From CAVTQY01 sp963736975 (GTDB taxonomy: Bacteria > Pseudomonadota > Alphaproteobacteria > Acetobacterales > Acetobacteraceae): a stretch of DNA of 64,000 nt. Positions 17,720 to 26,517 of the stretch are shown here, piece after piece. The position numbers and the translations under genes are program-made. Location of the stretch: contig CAVTQY010000001.1 of NCBI GenBank assembly GCA_963736975.1, positions 2,046,001-2,110,000 of the forward strand, written 5' to 3'. Position 1 is the first letter of the stretch. Each line of letters starts with the position of its first letter. Below the pieces are notes generated by a model. The model was not told the DNA's origin and made no database searches. It saw only the letters and a program-made list of their open reading frames with translations.

Positions 17720-18649
17720 ATGATCCGGATCGCGGTTGTCGGGGCGGGGTTGATCGGACGGGCCTGGGCAATCGTCTTCGCCCGCGGCGGTTTCGACGTG
17801 GCCCTTTGGGACCCGGTGCAGCCTGCCGTCACAGCGGCGCTCGGCTTTATCCGCGACCGCCTGCCTGAGTTGCATGCAGCCGGACTGATCGCCGATGAGC
17901 CCGGCGCGGTGTTCGGCCGCATCCATGCCGCCGCGACGCTGATCGAGGCGGTGCGGACCGCGGACCATGTGCAGGAGAACAGCCCCGAACGGGTTACCGA
18001 CAAGACCACGCTGTTTGCCGAGCTCGACGCGGCGGCACGGCCGGATGCCGTGTTGGCAAGCTCGACCAGCGGCATTCCGGCGAGCGCCTTCACCGAGGGC
18101 CTGCATGGCCGCAGCCGCTGCCTGGTCGCGCATCCCGTCAACCCCCCTTATCTCGTGCCGCTGGTCGAGTTGTGCCCGGCGCCGTGGACGGATCCTGCCG
18201 TGGTGACCCGTACCCGCGAGCTGATGACGCAGGCCGGCCAGGTGCCGGTGACGGTCAACGCCGAAATCGCTGGCTTCGCGCTGAATCGCCTGCAAGGCGC
18301 GCTGTTGGCGGAAGCGTTCCGCCTGCTGGACGATGGCATCATCTCGCCCGCGGATCTGGATGCCACCGTAAAGCATGGCCTTGGCCTGCGCTGGTCCTTC
18401 ATGGGTCCGTTGGAAACAATCGACCTCAACGCGCCCGGCGGCCTGGCCGATTACTGCGGCCGGTATGGCGGCCTCTACGCCGAGCTGCAACGGCAGATGA
18501 CGCCGCGCGCATGGCAGGGCGCGCTGGTCGAGAGCCTGCACGCGGCGCGCCGTGCGGAGCTTCCCGCCAACATGTTGCCGGTGCGCCAGGAGTGGCGGGA
18601 TCGCCGCCTGATGGCATTGCTGGCGCACAAGGCCTCCCAGCCGGACTGA
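17720..18649 (+). CDS. 3-hydroxyacyl-CoA dehydrogenase family protein (lambda-crystallin / L-gulonate dehydrogenase-like)
   Basis: NAD-dependent 2-domain dehydrogenase. Rossmann motif GAGLIGRAW (8-16) is followed by the family core: ENSPERVTDKTTLFAELD, the catalytic-region SSTSGIPASAF, and HPVNPPYLVPLVEL with the conserved His. The C-terminal helical domain (FALNRLQGALLAEAFRLLDDGIISPADLDATVKHGLGLRWSF, in pieces) is complete; 309 aa is normal. The small size and HPVNPP motif favour the lambda-crystallin/carnitine dehydrogenase branch over fatty-acid oxidation enzymes, but the substrate cannot be told. An amino acid ABC transporter follows on the same strand. Confidence 0.85.
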   Translation: MIRIAVVGAGLIGRAWAIVFARGGFDVALWDPVQPAVTAALGFIRDRLPELHAAGLIADEPGAVFGRIHAAATLIEAVRTADHVQENSPERVTDKTTLFAELDAAARPDAVLASSTSGIPASAFTEGLHGRSRCLVAHPVNPPYLVPLVELCPAPWTDPAVVTRTRELMTQAGQVPVTVNAEIAGFALNRLQGALLAEAFRLLDDGIISPADLDATVKHGLGLRWSFMGPLETIDLNAPGGLADYCGRYGGLYAELQRQMTPRAWQGALVESLHAARRAELPANMLPVRQEWRDRRLMALLAHKASQPD

Positions 18650-18701
18650 GCCCCTGTTACGGTGCCTCCTAGTACCGGGGACCAACACAGGAGAGGCAAC
18701 G

Positions 18702-19544
18702 ATGACCAACCGAGTGAGCCGGCGCGGCCTCGCGGCCGGAGCGGCGCTGTTTCCGGCGGCGATGATCGGGACCGCGCACGCGCAGCAGGCGGGCGAGAGC
18801 ACGTTCAACCGCATCCAGCGGACGAAAGTGCTGCGTATCGCGGCGTTGCCGGGTGAGCTGCCCTATTTCAACAAGGACATCACCAACGGGAGCTGGAGCG
18901 GTGCCGCCATCGACATGGCGAACAGCATCGCCGCAGTGTTCAACGCCAAGCTCGAATATGTGGAGGCAACCTACGGGACCTCGATACTCGACCTGCAGGC
19001 GAACAAGGTCGATCTTGCCTTCGCCCTCAACCCGACGCCGCAACGTGCGCTGTCGATCGGGTTTACCCACCCGATGATTATCCATCCGTTCGGTTGCCTG
19101 GCGAAGCCCGGGCTCGACCCGAAGACCTGGGACGACATCAACAAGGCCGACATCCGCATCGCCTTCGATATCGGCTCGTTGCACGAGGTCTGTGCGAAGC
19201 GGTTCGCACCCACCGCCCAGCATGTAGGGTTCGCCACCCGCGACCAGTGCATCCTGGCGCTGCAATCCGGCCGCGTCGATGTGGACATCCTGGCTGCTCT
19301 GCTCGGGCTGAGCGCGGTGGGCAAGAACCCGTCGCTCGGGCCCTATCATCTGTTGAATGATCCGCTGGTCGCGTTGCCCAGCAGCTTCGGCATCCAGCGC
19401 GAGGCGGATACAAGCTTTGCCGAGGTGCTGAACGCCTGGCTCGACTTCAACCGCGGCATCGGACAGGTTCGCGAGTGGCTGATCAACGGCCTGGCGCAGG
19501 AAGGCGTCAAGCGCGACCAGATCCCCGCTTCGCTGACATTCTGA
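18702..19544 (+). CDS. polar amino acid ABC transporter substrate-binding protein (family 3)
   Basis: Periplasmic solute-binding protein of extracellular family 3. The N-terminus VSRRGLAAGAALFPAAMIGTAHA looks like a signal peptide with a Tat-like double Arg, with cleavage after AHA (about 26). The mature part has the family pattern VLRIAALPGELPYFNKD, GAAIDMANSIAAVFNAKLEYVE, and a two-lobe length of 280. The permease follows 24 bp downstream. The ligand is not evident from sequence; neighbouring genes do not point clearly to one amino acid. Confidence 0.87.
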   Translation: MTNRVSRRGLAAGAALFPAAMIGTAHAQQAGESTFNRIQRTKVLRIAALPGELPYFNKDITNGSWSGAAIDMANSIAAVFNAKLEYVEATYGTSILDLQANKVDLAFALNPTPQRALSIGFTHPMIIHPFGCLAKPGLDPKTWDDINKADIRIAFDIGSLHEVCAKRFAPTAQHVGFATRDQCILALQSGRVDVDILAALLGLSAVGKNPSLGPYHLLNDPLVALPSSFGIQREADTSFAEVLNAWLDFNRGIGQVREWLINGLAQEGVKRDQIPASLTF

Positions 19545-19568
19545 CGCACACCCGCCCGGCGCGCGCCG

Positions 19569-20234
19569 ATGGTCTATCACTGGAGTTTCGTCTTCCTGGA
19601 GCAGTACATACCGCTGCTCTGGCGCGGCACCTTGGTGACGCTCGCCTTTACCGTCGGCACGATCTTCTGCGGCCTGGTGTTGGGGCTGCTGATCGGGCTG
19701 GGCCGGCTAAGCCGGTCCAAGCTGCTGAACTGGCCGCTGATCGGACTGGTGGAGGCGTTCCGCTGCACGCCGCTGCTGGTGCAGATCGTCTGGTTCTACT
19801 ATGCGCTGCCGGTCTTGCTGCACATCCAGATGTCCGCGACCGTCGCCGCGACCGCGGTGCTGTCATTGTACACGGGCGTGTTCTACGCAGAGATTTTCCG
19901 CGGCGGTATTGTTTCCATCGAGCGCGGCCAATGGGACGCGGCGCGCGCGCTGGGACTGCATGGCTGGAAGCTCATGCGCCTGGTAATTTTGCCGCAGGCG
20001 GTCCGGCGAATGGTGCCGCCTTTCGTAAACCAGTCGATCACCCAGCTCAAGAACACGTCGCTGGTTTCCACCATTGCCGTGCCGGACCTGTTGTATCAGG
20101 GCACTATCATCACAGAAACGACCTACAAGCCGCTGGAGGTCTATACGGTGGTGGCGTTGATCTATTTCGGCCTGCTGTTCCCGAGCACGATGCTGGCGCA
20201 GTGGTACGAGCGGCGGCTGTCGAAGGGACGGTAG
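19569..20234 (+). CDS. amino acid ABC transporter permease (His/Glu/Gln/Arg/opine family)
   Basis: Inner-membrane permease with five or so TM helices over 221 residues. The opening LLWRGTLVTLAFTVGTIFCGLVLGLLIGLGRLS (in pieces) and EAFRCTPLLVQIVWFYYALP are typical of the HisM/GlnP family, and the cytoplasmic EAA loop is readable as QWDAARALGLHGWKLMRLVILPQA. It pairs with the upstream binding protein, but no ATPase gene follows: the next gene is an LLM oxidoreductase. The system must borrow an ATPase, for example the one at 23405-24184, or be incomplete. Confidence 0.87.
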   Translation: MVYHWSFVFLEQYIPLLWRGTLVTLAFTVGTIFCGLVLGLLIGLGRLSRSKLLNWPLIGLVEAFRCTPLLVQIVWFYYALPVLLHIQMSATVAATAVLSLYTGVFYAEIFRGGIVSIERGQWDAARALGLHGWKLMRLVILPQAVRRMVPPFVNQSITQLKNTSLVSTIAVPDLLYQGTIITETTYKPLEVYTVVALIYFGLLFPSTMLAQWYERRLSKGR

Positions 20235-20247
20235 AGGAGAGCGCGCG

Positions 20248-21063
20248 ATGCAGTATGGCATTCATCTGCCGCATGTCGGCCGCAAGGCGGGCCCGGAAGC
20301 GATCCGCGAGGCCGCGGTTCAGGCGGAAGCGCTGGGGTTCGCTGATGTCTGGGTGAGCGAGCACATCATCGTGCCGCGCGAGGCGAGCTATCCGCCGTCG
20401 CCGGCATTTTACGATCCGGTGCTGACGCTCGCCTGGGCGGCTGCTTTCACCGAACGCGTGCGGCTCGGCACCTCGGTGCTGGTGTTGCCGATGCGCCATC
20501 CGCTGCCGTTGGCGAAAGAGCTGGCTACGTTGCAGAACCTGTCGCGCGGGCGGTTGGTCCTGGGCGTGGGGGCGGGGTGGCTGGAGGCGGAGTTCGCGGC
20601 GCTCGGCGTGCCGTTTCGCGAAAGAGGCCGACGCCTGGATGAGGGCCTGGCGATGATGCGGGCGGTCTGGACGCAGGACCCGGTAACGTTCTCGCCGCAC
20701 TGGATCGCCGCCGAGATCCGCGACATGCGGATGCAGCCGCCACCATGCGCGCCAATCCCCGTCTGGGTTGGCGGCCGGTCCGACGCGGCCCTGGCGCGCG
20801 CGCTCCGGCACGAAGGCTGGCATGGCAGCCGGGTGACGCCGGCGGAGGCGGAGCCGGTCGTGCAGCATCTGCGGCGGGAAAGGCCGGAGCCTGGCTTCGC
20901 CATTTCGGTCCGTTGCGGTTGGGACGGGCGGGACGAGGGTGAAGCGAAGGAGCGGTTCGCGGCCTATGCCGCGGTGGGCGTGCAGCATTTGTTGGTCGAG
21001 CCGCATGAACGTGAAAAGGATGCTTGGCTGCGCGCGGTGGAGCGGGTGGCGCGGCTGTTTTGA
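20248..21063 (+). CDS. LLM-class (F420/FMN-type) oxidoreductase
   Basis: Luciferase-like monooxygenase fold protein of 271 residues. The pattern QYGIHLPHVGRKAGPEAIREAAVQAEALGFADVWVSEH (in pieces), RVRLGTSVLVLPMRHPLPLAKELATLQNLSRGRLVLGVGAGW (in pieces) and the FRERGRRLDEGLAMMRAVWT stretch match the Rv2161c-type subfamily usually annotated as F420-dependent. Whether it really uses F420 or FMN cannot be read from the sequence. The ribosome site AGGAGAG lies just before ATG 20248. A broken cupin gene follows. Confidence 0.85.
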   Translation: MQYGIHLPHVGRKAGPEAIREAAVQAEALGFADVWVSEHIIVPREASYPPSPAFYDPVLTLAWAAAFTERVRLGTSVLVLPMRHPLPLAKELATLQNLSRGRLVLGVGAGWLEAEFAALGVPFRERGRRLDEGLAMMRAVWTQDPVTFSPHWIAAEIRDMRMQPPPCAPIPVWVGGRSDAALARALRHEGWHGSRVTPAEAEPVVQHLRRERPEPGFAISVRCGWDGRDEGEAKERFAAYAAVGVQHLLVEPHEREKDAWLRAVERVARLF

Positions 21064-21089
21064 CGAGACACGCGGATGGAGGATTTGTG

Positions 21090-21559
21090 GTGACGGAAAG
21101 GTCGGGCTTCGATCCCTTGAGCCTGAAGGAGAGCAACGCGTCGAGCTATCCGGAGCCGTTTCGCGCGGATAATCAGCGGCGATGGAATCGCCGGCTGGGG
21201 ATCATGCGAAACTCACGAATTACGGGGTGAATGTCACCCGTATCGTGCCGGGCAGCCAGTCCTCGCACCGTCATGCGCATTCGCGGCAGGACGAGTTCAT
21301 CTATGTGCTGGAAGGTGAGGTTGAGCTTGAAACCAATGCCGGGATGGAGGTGCTGCGGGCGGGAATGTGTGCGGGGTTTCCGGCTGGCACCGGCAACGCA
21401 CATCGGTTCGTCAACCGATCGGCCGAGGATGTTCTGCTGTTGGTTGTCGGTGACCGGACCGCGGGTGACGAGGTGAGCTATCCGGATATCGACATGCACG
21501 GCCGGATGGGGCCGGACGGACGCTACAGGTTCACGCATAAGGACGGAACGGCTTACTGA
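21090..21559 (+). pseudogene. cupin domain protein, disrupted by a one-base deletion
   Basis: Small beta-barrel cupin. Reading from GTG 21090 (GGAGG at 21078-21082) gives an N-terminus ending SYPEPFRADNQRRWNRRLG, then the frame breaks. The remaining barrel is in another frame: DHAKLTNYGVNVTRIVPG, then SSHRHAHSRQDEFIYVLEGEVEL, which carries the metal-binding cupin motif 1 (HxHxxxxE), and GFPAGTGNAHRFVNRS for motif 2. One base is missing in the G run at 21199-21202. A frame starting at ATG 21182 can still encode the metal-binding core (125 aa), so a shortened protein is possible. Confidence 0.75.
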
Positions 21560-21636
21560 TAACGAGACTCCCGAAAAGGCTTGACTTTGTTCCGATACTA
21601 TGTTAGCGCCACTGACATCAACGTTCCGGACCCACC

Positions 21637-22266
21637 ATGACCCAACCCGCCGCCGAGCTCGACACCGCCATCATCGAGCACCTGCTCGACACCATCATGA
21701 AATGCAGCCCGCCTCAGCCCGGCGAGAACCTGCACGACCGCACCATGCGCCGGAACATCGCCCGGCTCAGCCTGCTCGCCGCCAAGCCCGCCGACGCGTT
21801 GCAGGCCCAGCTCAGCCTGACGCTCGTGCGCCGGATCGCCGCGCGGCCGTCGATCGTGTTCGACGCGCTGACGACGCCGGAGGGCATCGCGTGCTGGTGG
21901 GGTCCGGATGCAGGCGGCGTGCTGCAGGCGGAAACCGATGTCCGTGTCGGTGGCCCGTATCGCGTGCGCTTTCGCATGTTGGACGGCAGCGAGCACGAGA
22001 GCGCCGGCGCATATCTGGAGGTGGAAAGACCGCAGCGGCTGGTGATGACGTGGCGTTGGCTCACGGGCGGCGATGATCCCGGGGAGTCCCGGCTCGAGTT
22101 TCACCTGCGCCCAATTCCCGAGGGGACGGAGCTCACGTTGACGCACGCGCGCCTGCACGACGACGCAACTCGCCGGAGCCACGAGCAGGGATGGAGCGGC
22201 GCGCTCGACAAGCTTGAACGCCATTTCCTGGCAGGGAAGGAAGGAGACCGTCATGACCATGCATGA
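21637..22266 (+). CDS. SRPBCC / AHSA1-type domain protein
   Basis: 209 residues. From about residue 65 it follows the AHSA1 branch of the START-like SRPBCC fold: RRIAARPSIVFDALTTPEGIACWWGPDAGG, DVRVGGPYRVRF and the C-terminal EQGWSGALDKLERHF. The first 60 residues (DTAIIEHLLDTIMKCSPPQPGENLHDR) are an unusual helical extension I do not recognise. The 3' end overlaps the DUF899 start by 14 bp, and SRPBCC and DUF899 genes are frequent neighbours; ligand and role are unknown. Confidence 0.8.
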   Translation: MTQPAAELDTAIIEHLLDTIMKCSPPQPGENLHDRTMRRNIARLSLLAAKPADALQAQLSLTLVRRIAARPSIVFDALTTPEGIACWWGPDAGGVLQAETDVRVGGPYRVRFRMLDGSEHESAGAYLEVERPQRLVMTWRWLTGGDDPGESRLEFHLRPIPEGTELTLTHARLHDDATRRSHEQGWSGALDKLERHFLAGKEGDRHDHA

Positions 22267-22975
22267 GGTTGTTTCACGCGAGCAGTGGATCGAGGCACGC
22301 CGTGCGTTACTGGCCGAGGAAAAAGCCTGGACCCGCGAGCAGGATCGGCTAGCTGCGAAACGCCGTGCCTTGCCCTGGGTCAGGGTCGATAAACAATACA
22401 CGTTCGATTCCCCGACCGGGCCGGTGACGCTGGCGGAGCTTTTCGACGGACGCAGCCAGTTGCTCGTGTATCACTTCATGTTCGGCCCGGAATGGGAAGA
22501 GGGCTGCACCGGCTGTTCGCTTCACTGCGACCACGTCGATGGTCCGCGCCAGCACTTCGAGCACAACGACGTCAGCTTCGTCGCGGTGTCACGCGCGCCC
22601 ATCGAGAAGATCGAAGCTTACCGCGAACGAATGGGGTGGAGCTTCCGCTGGGTGTCGTCAGCAAAAAACGACTTCAATTTCGACTACAATGTCTCGTTCC
22701 CGGAGGGATCGCGCGAAGGCGGCGTGTTCTACAATTTCGAATGGCGCCCCGATCCGGGAATCGACGAGCTTTCCGGGGCGAGTGTCTTCTTCAGGGACGA
22801 AGATGGAGCAATCTATCACACTTATTCGAGCTATGCCCGCGGCGGCGAGATCCGCCTTGGCGTCTATGCCTGGCTTGATATGGTCCCCAAGGGTCGCAAC
22901 GAAACCAAGAACGGCAACCTGATGGACTGGGTGAAGCGGCACGATCAATACCCGGCCGAGGAGACGCCATCGTGA
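22253..22975 (+). CDS. DUF899 thioredoxin-like protein
   Basis: 240-residue thioredoxin-fold protein of the DUF899 family (function unproven). Recognisable landmarks are EEKAWTREQDRLAAKRRALPWV near the start, the KQYTFDSPTGPVTLAELFDGRSQL region and the Cys-containing FGPEWEEGCTGCSLHCDHVDG, whose CxxC-like cysteines sit where thioredoxins have theirs. The late SYARGGEIRLGVYAWLDMVPKGRNE is also typical. I picked ATG 22253 because it follows GGAAGGAG at a good distance; 22214 would add 13 residues. The stop shares bases with the next GTG. Confidence 0.85.
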   Translation: MTMHEVVSREQWIEARRALLAEEKAWTREQDRLAAKRRALPWVRVDKQYTFDSPTGPVTLAELFDGRSQLLVYHFMFGPEWEEGCTGCSLHCDHVDGPRQHFEHNDVSFVAVSRAPIEKIEAYRERMGWSFRWVSSAKNDFNFDYNVSFPEGSREGGVFYNFEWRPDPGIDELSGASVFFRDEDGAIYHTYSSYARGGEIRLGVYAWLDMVPKGRNETKNGNLMDWVKRHDQYPAEETPS

Positions 22976-23314
22976 TTCAGCCGGCAATGAAGCTCTACTA
23001 CTCGGACGTGCTGGCACCGCGGAAGGCCTGTGCGGTCGCGCGATATCTCGAGGCGGATGTCGAGTTTGTTTATCTCGACCTGCGCAAGGGCGAGCAGAAA
23101 GCGCCGTCCTACCTCGCGCTCAACCCGAACGGAACGGTCCCGACCCTGACGGAAGGGGACCAGGTCGTGTGGGAGGCGGATGCGCATGCCGTTGGAGGAG
23201 TTTTCGGAGGTGCGCCGCTGGCATGACCGGCTGAACACGCTCGGGGCTTGGCGGGATCCGTTTCCCCGGCTGGCTCCAACTCGGGATTCGGCTTCGGCCC
23301 GACGGGTTGGGTGA
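22972..23314 (+). pseudogene. glutathione S-transferase gene with large internal deletion
   Basis: The first part encodes a clean GST N-terminal thioredoxin domain: MKLYYSDVLAPRKACAVARY, YLALNPNGTVPTLTEGD and VVWEADA. At about 23184 similarity stops. From 23186, in another frame, sequence resembling the end of a GST appears: EFSEVRRWHDRLNTLGAWRDPFP, stopping at 23314. Roughly the helical C-terminal domain (about 100-120 residues) is missing, so this is a deletion remnant with both ends left. It begins at GTG 22972 inside the DUF899 stop. Confidence 0.8.
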
Positions 23315-23380
23315 AACGACACGATCGAAACACGGTCATGCGACGTATGGCGGATAGTTGTGGGCCGCCCCCTCCCCCGT

Positions 23381-23401
23381 CCCCTCCCGCAAGGGGAGGG
23401 G
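23381..23401 (-). terminator. hairpin terminator between GST remnant and ABC operon
   Basis: CCCCTCCC (23381-23388) pairs with GGGAGGGG (23394-23401) around GCAAG, giving 8 GC-rich pairs. It directly follows the stop codon of the minus-strand ABC ATPase (23405-23407). On the plus strand it is followed by only a short T run, so it may serve both directions. Confidence 0.6.
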
Positions 23402-23404
23402 GCT

Positions 23405-24184
23405 TTAACGCTCGAAGCGGTCGAGATGGCGGCGGACGAAAGCGCGGCAGCGCTCGCTCTCCGGGGCGCTGAAAATCTGCCGGGAGGGGCCCTCCTCCGC
23501 AATCACTCCAGCGTCGAGGAAGATCGCCCGCGACGCCACCTCGGCGGCGAAACTCATCTCATGCGTGACGATCAGCATGGTCCGCCCTTCATCGGCGAGC
23601 CCATGGATCACGCGCAGCACCTCGCCCACCAGCTCAGGGTCCAGCGCCGACGTTGGCTCATCGAACAGCAGCGCCCGCGGCCGCATCGCCAATGCCCGCG
23701 CGATCGCCGCGCGCTGCTGCTGTCCGCCCGAAAGCTCGGCCGGCCAGGCATCGCGCTTGTCCGCCAGCCCCACCTTGGCGAGCAGCGCCTCAGCCTCCTC
23801 GATGCACTCCGCCCAGGGCCGGCACTGCACATGCACCGGCGCCTCGATGACGTTGCCCAGCACCGTCCGATGCGGCCAAAGGTTGAAGCTCTGGAACACG
23901 AACCCCAGCGAGCTGCGCATCCTGCCGATCTGCCGCGCATCGGCCGCCACCCGCCGGCCGCCGCGCTTCACCATCGCCAGCGCCTCGCCGCCGATGACGA
24001 TCTCGCCCTCGTCCGGCACTTCAAGCAGCGGGATACAACGCAAGAGGGTGCTCTTGCCCGAGCCGCTGGCGCCGATGATCGCTACGACCTCGCCCTGATG
24101 CGCGATCAGCGACACGCCGCGAAGCACCTCATTGCCGCCGAAGCTCTTGTGAATATCGGTTGCAGTGATAACCGCTTCGCTCAC
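23405..24184 (-). CDS. amino acid ABC transporter ATP-binding protein
   Basis: ATPase subunit of a polar amino acid importer, 259 residues from GTG 24184. Motifs in order: Walker A GASGSGKST, Q-loop FVFQSFNLWPHRTVLGNV, signature LSGGQQQRAAIARALAM, Walker B ALLFDEPTSALDP, H-loop THEM. The start GTGA overlaps the stop of the upstream permease gene, which supports this choice over the much longer open frame. It is the last gene of a binding protein-permease-permease-ATPase operon. It may also serve the ATPase-less system at 18702-20234. Confidence 0.92.
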   Translation of the reverse strand: MSEAVITATDIHKSFGGNEVLRGVSLIAHQGEVVAIIGASGSGKSTLLRCIPLLEVPDEGEIVIGGEALAMVKRGGRRVAADARQIGRMRSSLGFVFQSFNLWPHRTVLGNVIEAPVHVQCRPWAECIEEAEALLAKVGLADKRDAWPAELSGGQQQRAAIARALAMRPRALLFDEPTSALDPELVGEVLRVIHGLADEGRTMLIVTHEMSFAAEVASRAIFLDAGVIAEEGPSRQIFSAPESERCRAFVRRHLDRFER

Positions 24185-24867
24185 GCGCGACGCACCGAGG
24201 GACCGAGCCACGCCTCCATCGCCCCCAGGCCGCGCGTCAGCGCGAACGTCAGCGCCAGGTAGATAACGCCGGCGCAGAGGAACACCTCGATGGCGCGGTA
24301 GGTCTCGGCGATAATGGAATAGGCGATGCCGGTGACCTCCATCAGCGTAATCAGCGAGGCAAGCGAGGTCGCCTTCACCATGGCGATCAGCTCGTTGCCA
24401 TAGGCCGGCAGCGCCTGTCGGATCGCCAGCGGCAGCGTCACGCGGCGGAGCAGCAGAAGCCGCGACATGCCGACTGCCCTCCCGGCCTCCACGGCGCCTA
24501 CGGGCACGGAGGCGAAACCGCCGCGCAGAATCTCGGAAGTATAAGCAGCGGTGTTCAGCGCCAAGGACAGCACCGCGCAGAACCAGGGCTCGCGCAGAAG
24601 CGGCCACACGATGCTCGTGCGCACGGCGGCAAACTGGCCGAGGCCGTAATAGATCAGGAAGATCTGTAACAGCAACGGTGTGCCGCGGAACACGAACACA
24701 TACGCCCGGACGAAGACAGCGCCGGCGCTCGATCCGGCACGCAACAGCGCGAGCAACAACGCCAACACCGCGCCAAGCGCGACCGATGCGACGGTGAGCA
24801 TCAAGGTCAGCGGCACGCCGGAGAGCAGAGCAAGCAGAGTCGAGCCCAGGAAGTCGAGCTCCTCCAT
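24181..24867 (-). CDS. amino acid ABC transporter permease, second subunit
   Basis: 228-residue inner-membrane permease of the HisM/ArtM type. GVPLTLMLTVASVALGAVLALLLALLRAG opens the TM domain (about 12-40), VFRGTPLLLQIFLIYYGLGQF is the usual second segment, and the EAA loop reads AVEAGRAVGMSRLLLLRRVTLPLAIRQALP (in pieces). ATG 24867 (MEELDFLGS) is preferred; upstream codons would overlap the neighbouring permease. It lies one base after that gene's stop and overlaps the ATPase start by 4 bp. Confidence 0.9.
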   Translation of the reverse strand: MEELDFLGSTLLALLSGVPLTLMLTVASVALGAVLALLLALLRAGSSAGAVFVRAYVFVFRGTPLLLQIFLIYYGLGQFAAVRTSIVWPLLREPWFCAVLSLALNTAAYTSEILRGGFASVPVGAVEAGRAVGMSRLLLLRRVTLPLAIRQALPAYGNELIAMVKATSLASLITLMEVTGIAYSIIAETYRAIEVFLCAGVIYLALTFALTRGLGAMEAWLGPSVRRA

Positions 24868-24868
24868 C

Positions 24869-25588
24869 TCAGCGCCCCCGCTCGCCGTGCGCGACCGCAT
24901 GTTCCACACCACGAAACACGCCGCCGGACAAAGTTGTCAGCACCAGGTACAGCACGAAGCCGGCAATCGCGAAGTCGAACGGAAGCCGCGTCGAACCCCC
25001 GGCGATGTTCACGGCGCGCATCAGCTCCGACAGGCCGGTGACCGAGATCAGCGCCAATTCCTTCAACACCTGCTGCCAGATATTGCCCATGCTCGGCAGT
25101 GCGAAGCGCAGCGTCCGCGGCGCCACGATCCGTCTCAGCATCAGCAAGCGCCCCATGCCGACCGCGCGCGCGGCTTCCAGCTCACCGCGCGGAATAGCGA
25201 GAAAGCCGCCGCGCAGCGCTTCGGTCTGATAGGCGCCGGCAACCACCCCCACGGCCAGCGTGCCGGCCATGAAGCCGTTCAACCCGATGAACCCCTGCGC
25301 GCCGAAAACGTGCCCGGCCGAAGTCAGCGCCTCGCTGCCACCGAAATAAAACAGGTAGATCACCAGCAGTTCCGGCACGCCGCGCAGCACCGTGGTGTAG
25401 AGGTCAACGAGGCGGCGTGTGCTGCGCCCTCCCTCGACCTTGCCCCAGGCACCCAGCGCCCCAAGCACGAGCCCGACCATGTAGGCCGCGGCGGAGACGG
25501 CGAGCGTCATCGCTGCCCCGGATACCAACGACGCGCCCCAGCCATTCGGGCCGAAGCCAAGCAGACGGATCGTTGCGCCGACGCCCAC
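24869..25588 (-). CDS. amino acid ABC transporter permease, first subunit
   Basis: 239-residue permease of the HisQ/OccQ type. GASLVSGAAMTLAVSAAAYMVGLVLGALGAWGK forms the first TM region in pieces, and ELLVIYLFYFGGSEAL and the EAA loop ELEAARAVGMGRLLMLRRIV follow. Two different permeases plus one binding protein and one ATPase is the classic histidine/lysine/arginine/opine layout. The GTG start at 25588 is 14 bases after the binding-protein stop. Confidence 0.9.
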   Translation of the reverse strand: MGVGATIRLLGFGPNGWGASLVSGAAMTLAVSAAAYMVGLVLGALGAWGKVEGGRSTRRLVDLYTTVLRGVPELLVIYLFYFGGSEALTSAGHVFGAQGFIGLNGFMAGTLAVGVVAGAYQTEALRGGFLAIPRGELEAARAVGMGRLLMLRRIVAPRTLRFALPSMGNIWQQVLKELALISVTGLSELMRAVNIAGGSTRLPFDFAIAGFVLYLVLTTLSGGVFRGVEHAVAHGERGR

Positions 25589-25602
25589 CCGTCAGTTTCG
25601 CG

Positions 25603-26448
25603 CTAGCTCTGCGGGCTGATATCCGTGTGGAACCATTTCATTGATAGCATCTTGAGCGTGCCGTCTTTCTTGGCCCCGTCGATCGCCTTGTTGAACATCG
25701 CCACCAGCTCTGGGTCGCTCTTGCTGATGCCGACGCCGGTACCTTTGCCCAAGAGCCCGCCGGTGAAGAGAGGACCCACCTCGACGAACTGGTCGCCGCC
25801 CGGCTTGCTGAGCGTGGACATGAAATAAGAAGTGGAGGCCAGCGCGGCATCAATCCGGCCGGCGGACAGGTCGAGGTCATGCTCCTCGGTGGTTTTGTAG
25901 GTGCGGATGGTCACCACGTTCTTGAGATACGTTTCGAGCAGGTTGTACTGGATCGTTGCGACCTGCACGCCTACCGTTTTGCCTTTCAGCATGGGCGTGA
26001 TCTCGGCGATCGCCTTGTCGGTTGCCGCCTTGTCGTCGAGCGAGACGCGTTCATCCGTGCCGGGCAGCTTCGCCAGTGGCCCGTTCTTCAGCACCAGGAA
26101 GGTGGTGGGCGACTGCGTATATGGTTCGGAGAAATCGATCGCCTTGAGCCGCTGCGGTGTGATCGACATGCCGTCCATGATGGCGTTGAATTTGCCGGCG
26201 TTCAGCGCCGGAATCATGCTGTCCCAGTCCTGCGCGACCCAGGTGCACTGGATCTGCATTCGCCGGCAGAGATCGTTGCCGAGATCGACCTCGAAACCGA
26301 TCAGCTCCCCGTTCGGGGCGTGCATATTGTAGGGCGGATAGGCGCCTTCCGTGGCGATGACGATCTTCTTGTAGTCCTTGGCCTGCGCCGTGCCGGCCAG
26401 CGTGGCCGCCAGCAGGCAGGCGGCTGCGAGCAGTCTCCCGATTGTCAC
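25603..26448 (-). CDS. Lys/Arg/Orn/His-type or opine-type substrate-binding protein
   Basis: Periplasmic family 3 binding protein of 281 residues with a signal peptide (RLLAAACLLAATLAGTAQA, cleavage near residue 23). The mature start KIVIATEGAYPPYNMHAPNGELIGFEVDLGNDLCRRM (in pieces) has the ligand-contacting pattern of HisJ/ArgT/OccT proteins, and WDSMIPALNAGKFNAIMDGMSITPQR is highly typical. First gene of the four-gene importer operon on the minus strand. A basic amino acid or an opine is the likely ligand; which one is not decided by sequence alone. Confidence 0.9.
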   Translation of the reverse strand: MTIGRLLAAACLLAATLAGTAQAKDYKKIVIATEGAYPPYNMHAPNGELIGFEVDLGNDLCRRMQIQCTWVAQDWDSMIPALNAGKFNAIMDGMSITPQRLKAIDFSEPYTQSPTTFLVLKNGPLAKLPGTDERVSLDDKAATDKAIAEITPMLKGKTVGVQVATIQYNLLETYLKNVVTIRTYKTTEEHDLDLSAGRIDAALASTSYFMSTLSKPGGDQFVEVGPLFTGGLLGKGTGVGISKSDPELVAMFNKAIDGAKKDGTLKMLSMKWFHTDISPQS

Positions 26449-26517
26449 TGATTTCTCCCTGTTCGAGGTCCCAGGCGTCTTTCATGCACCTTTTATGGCA
26501 GCGTGGCGAGGCGTCAA

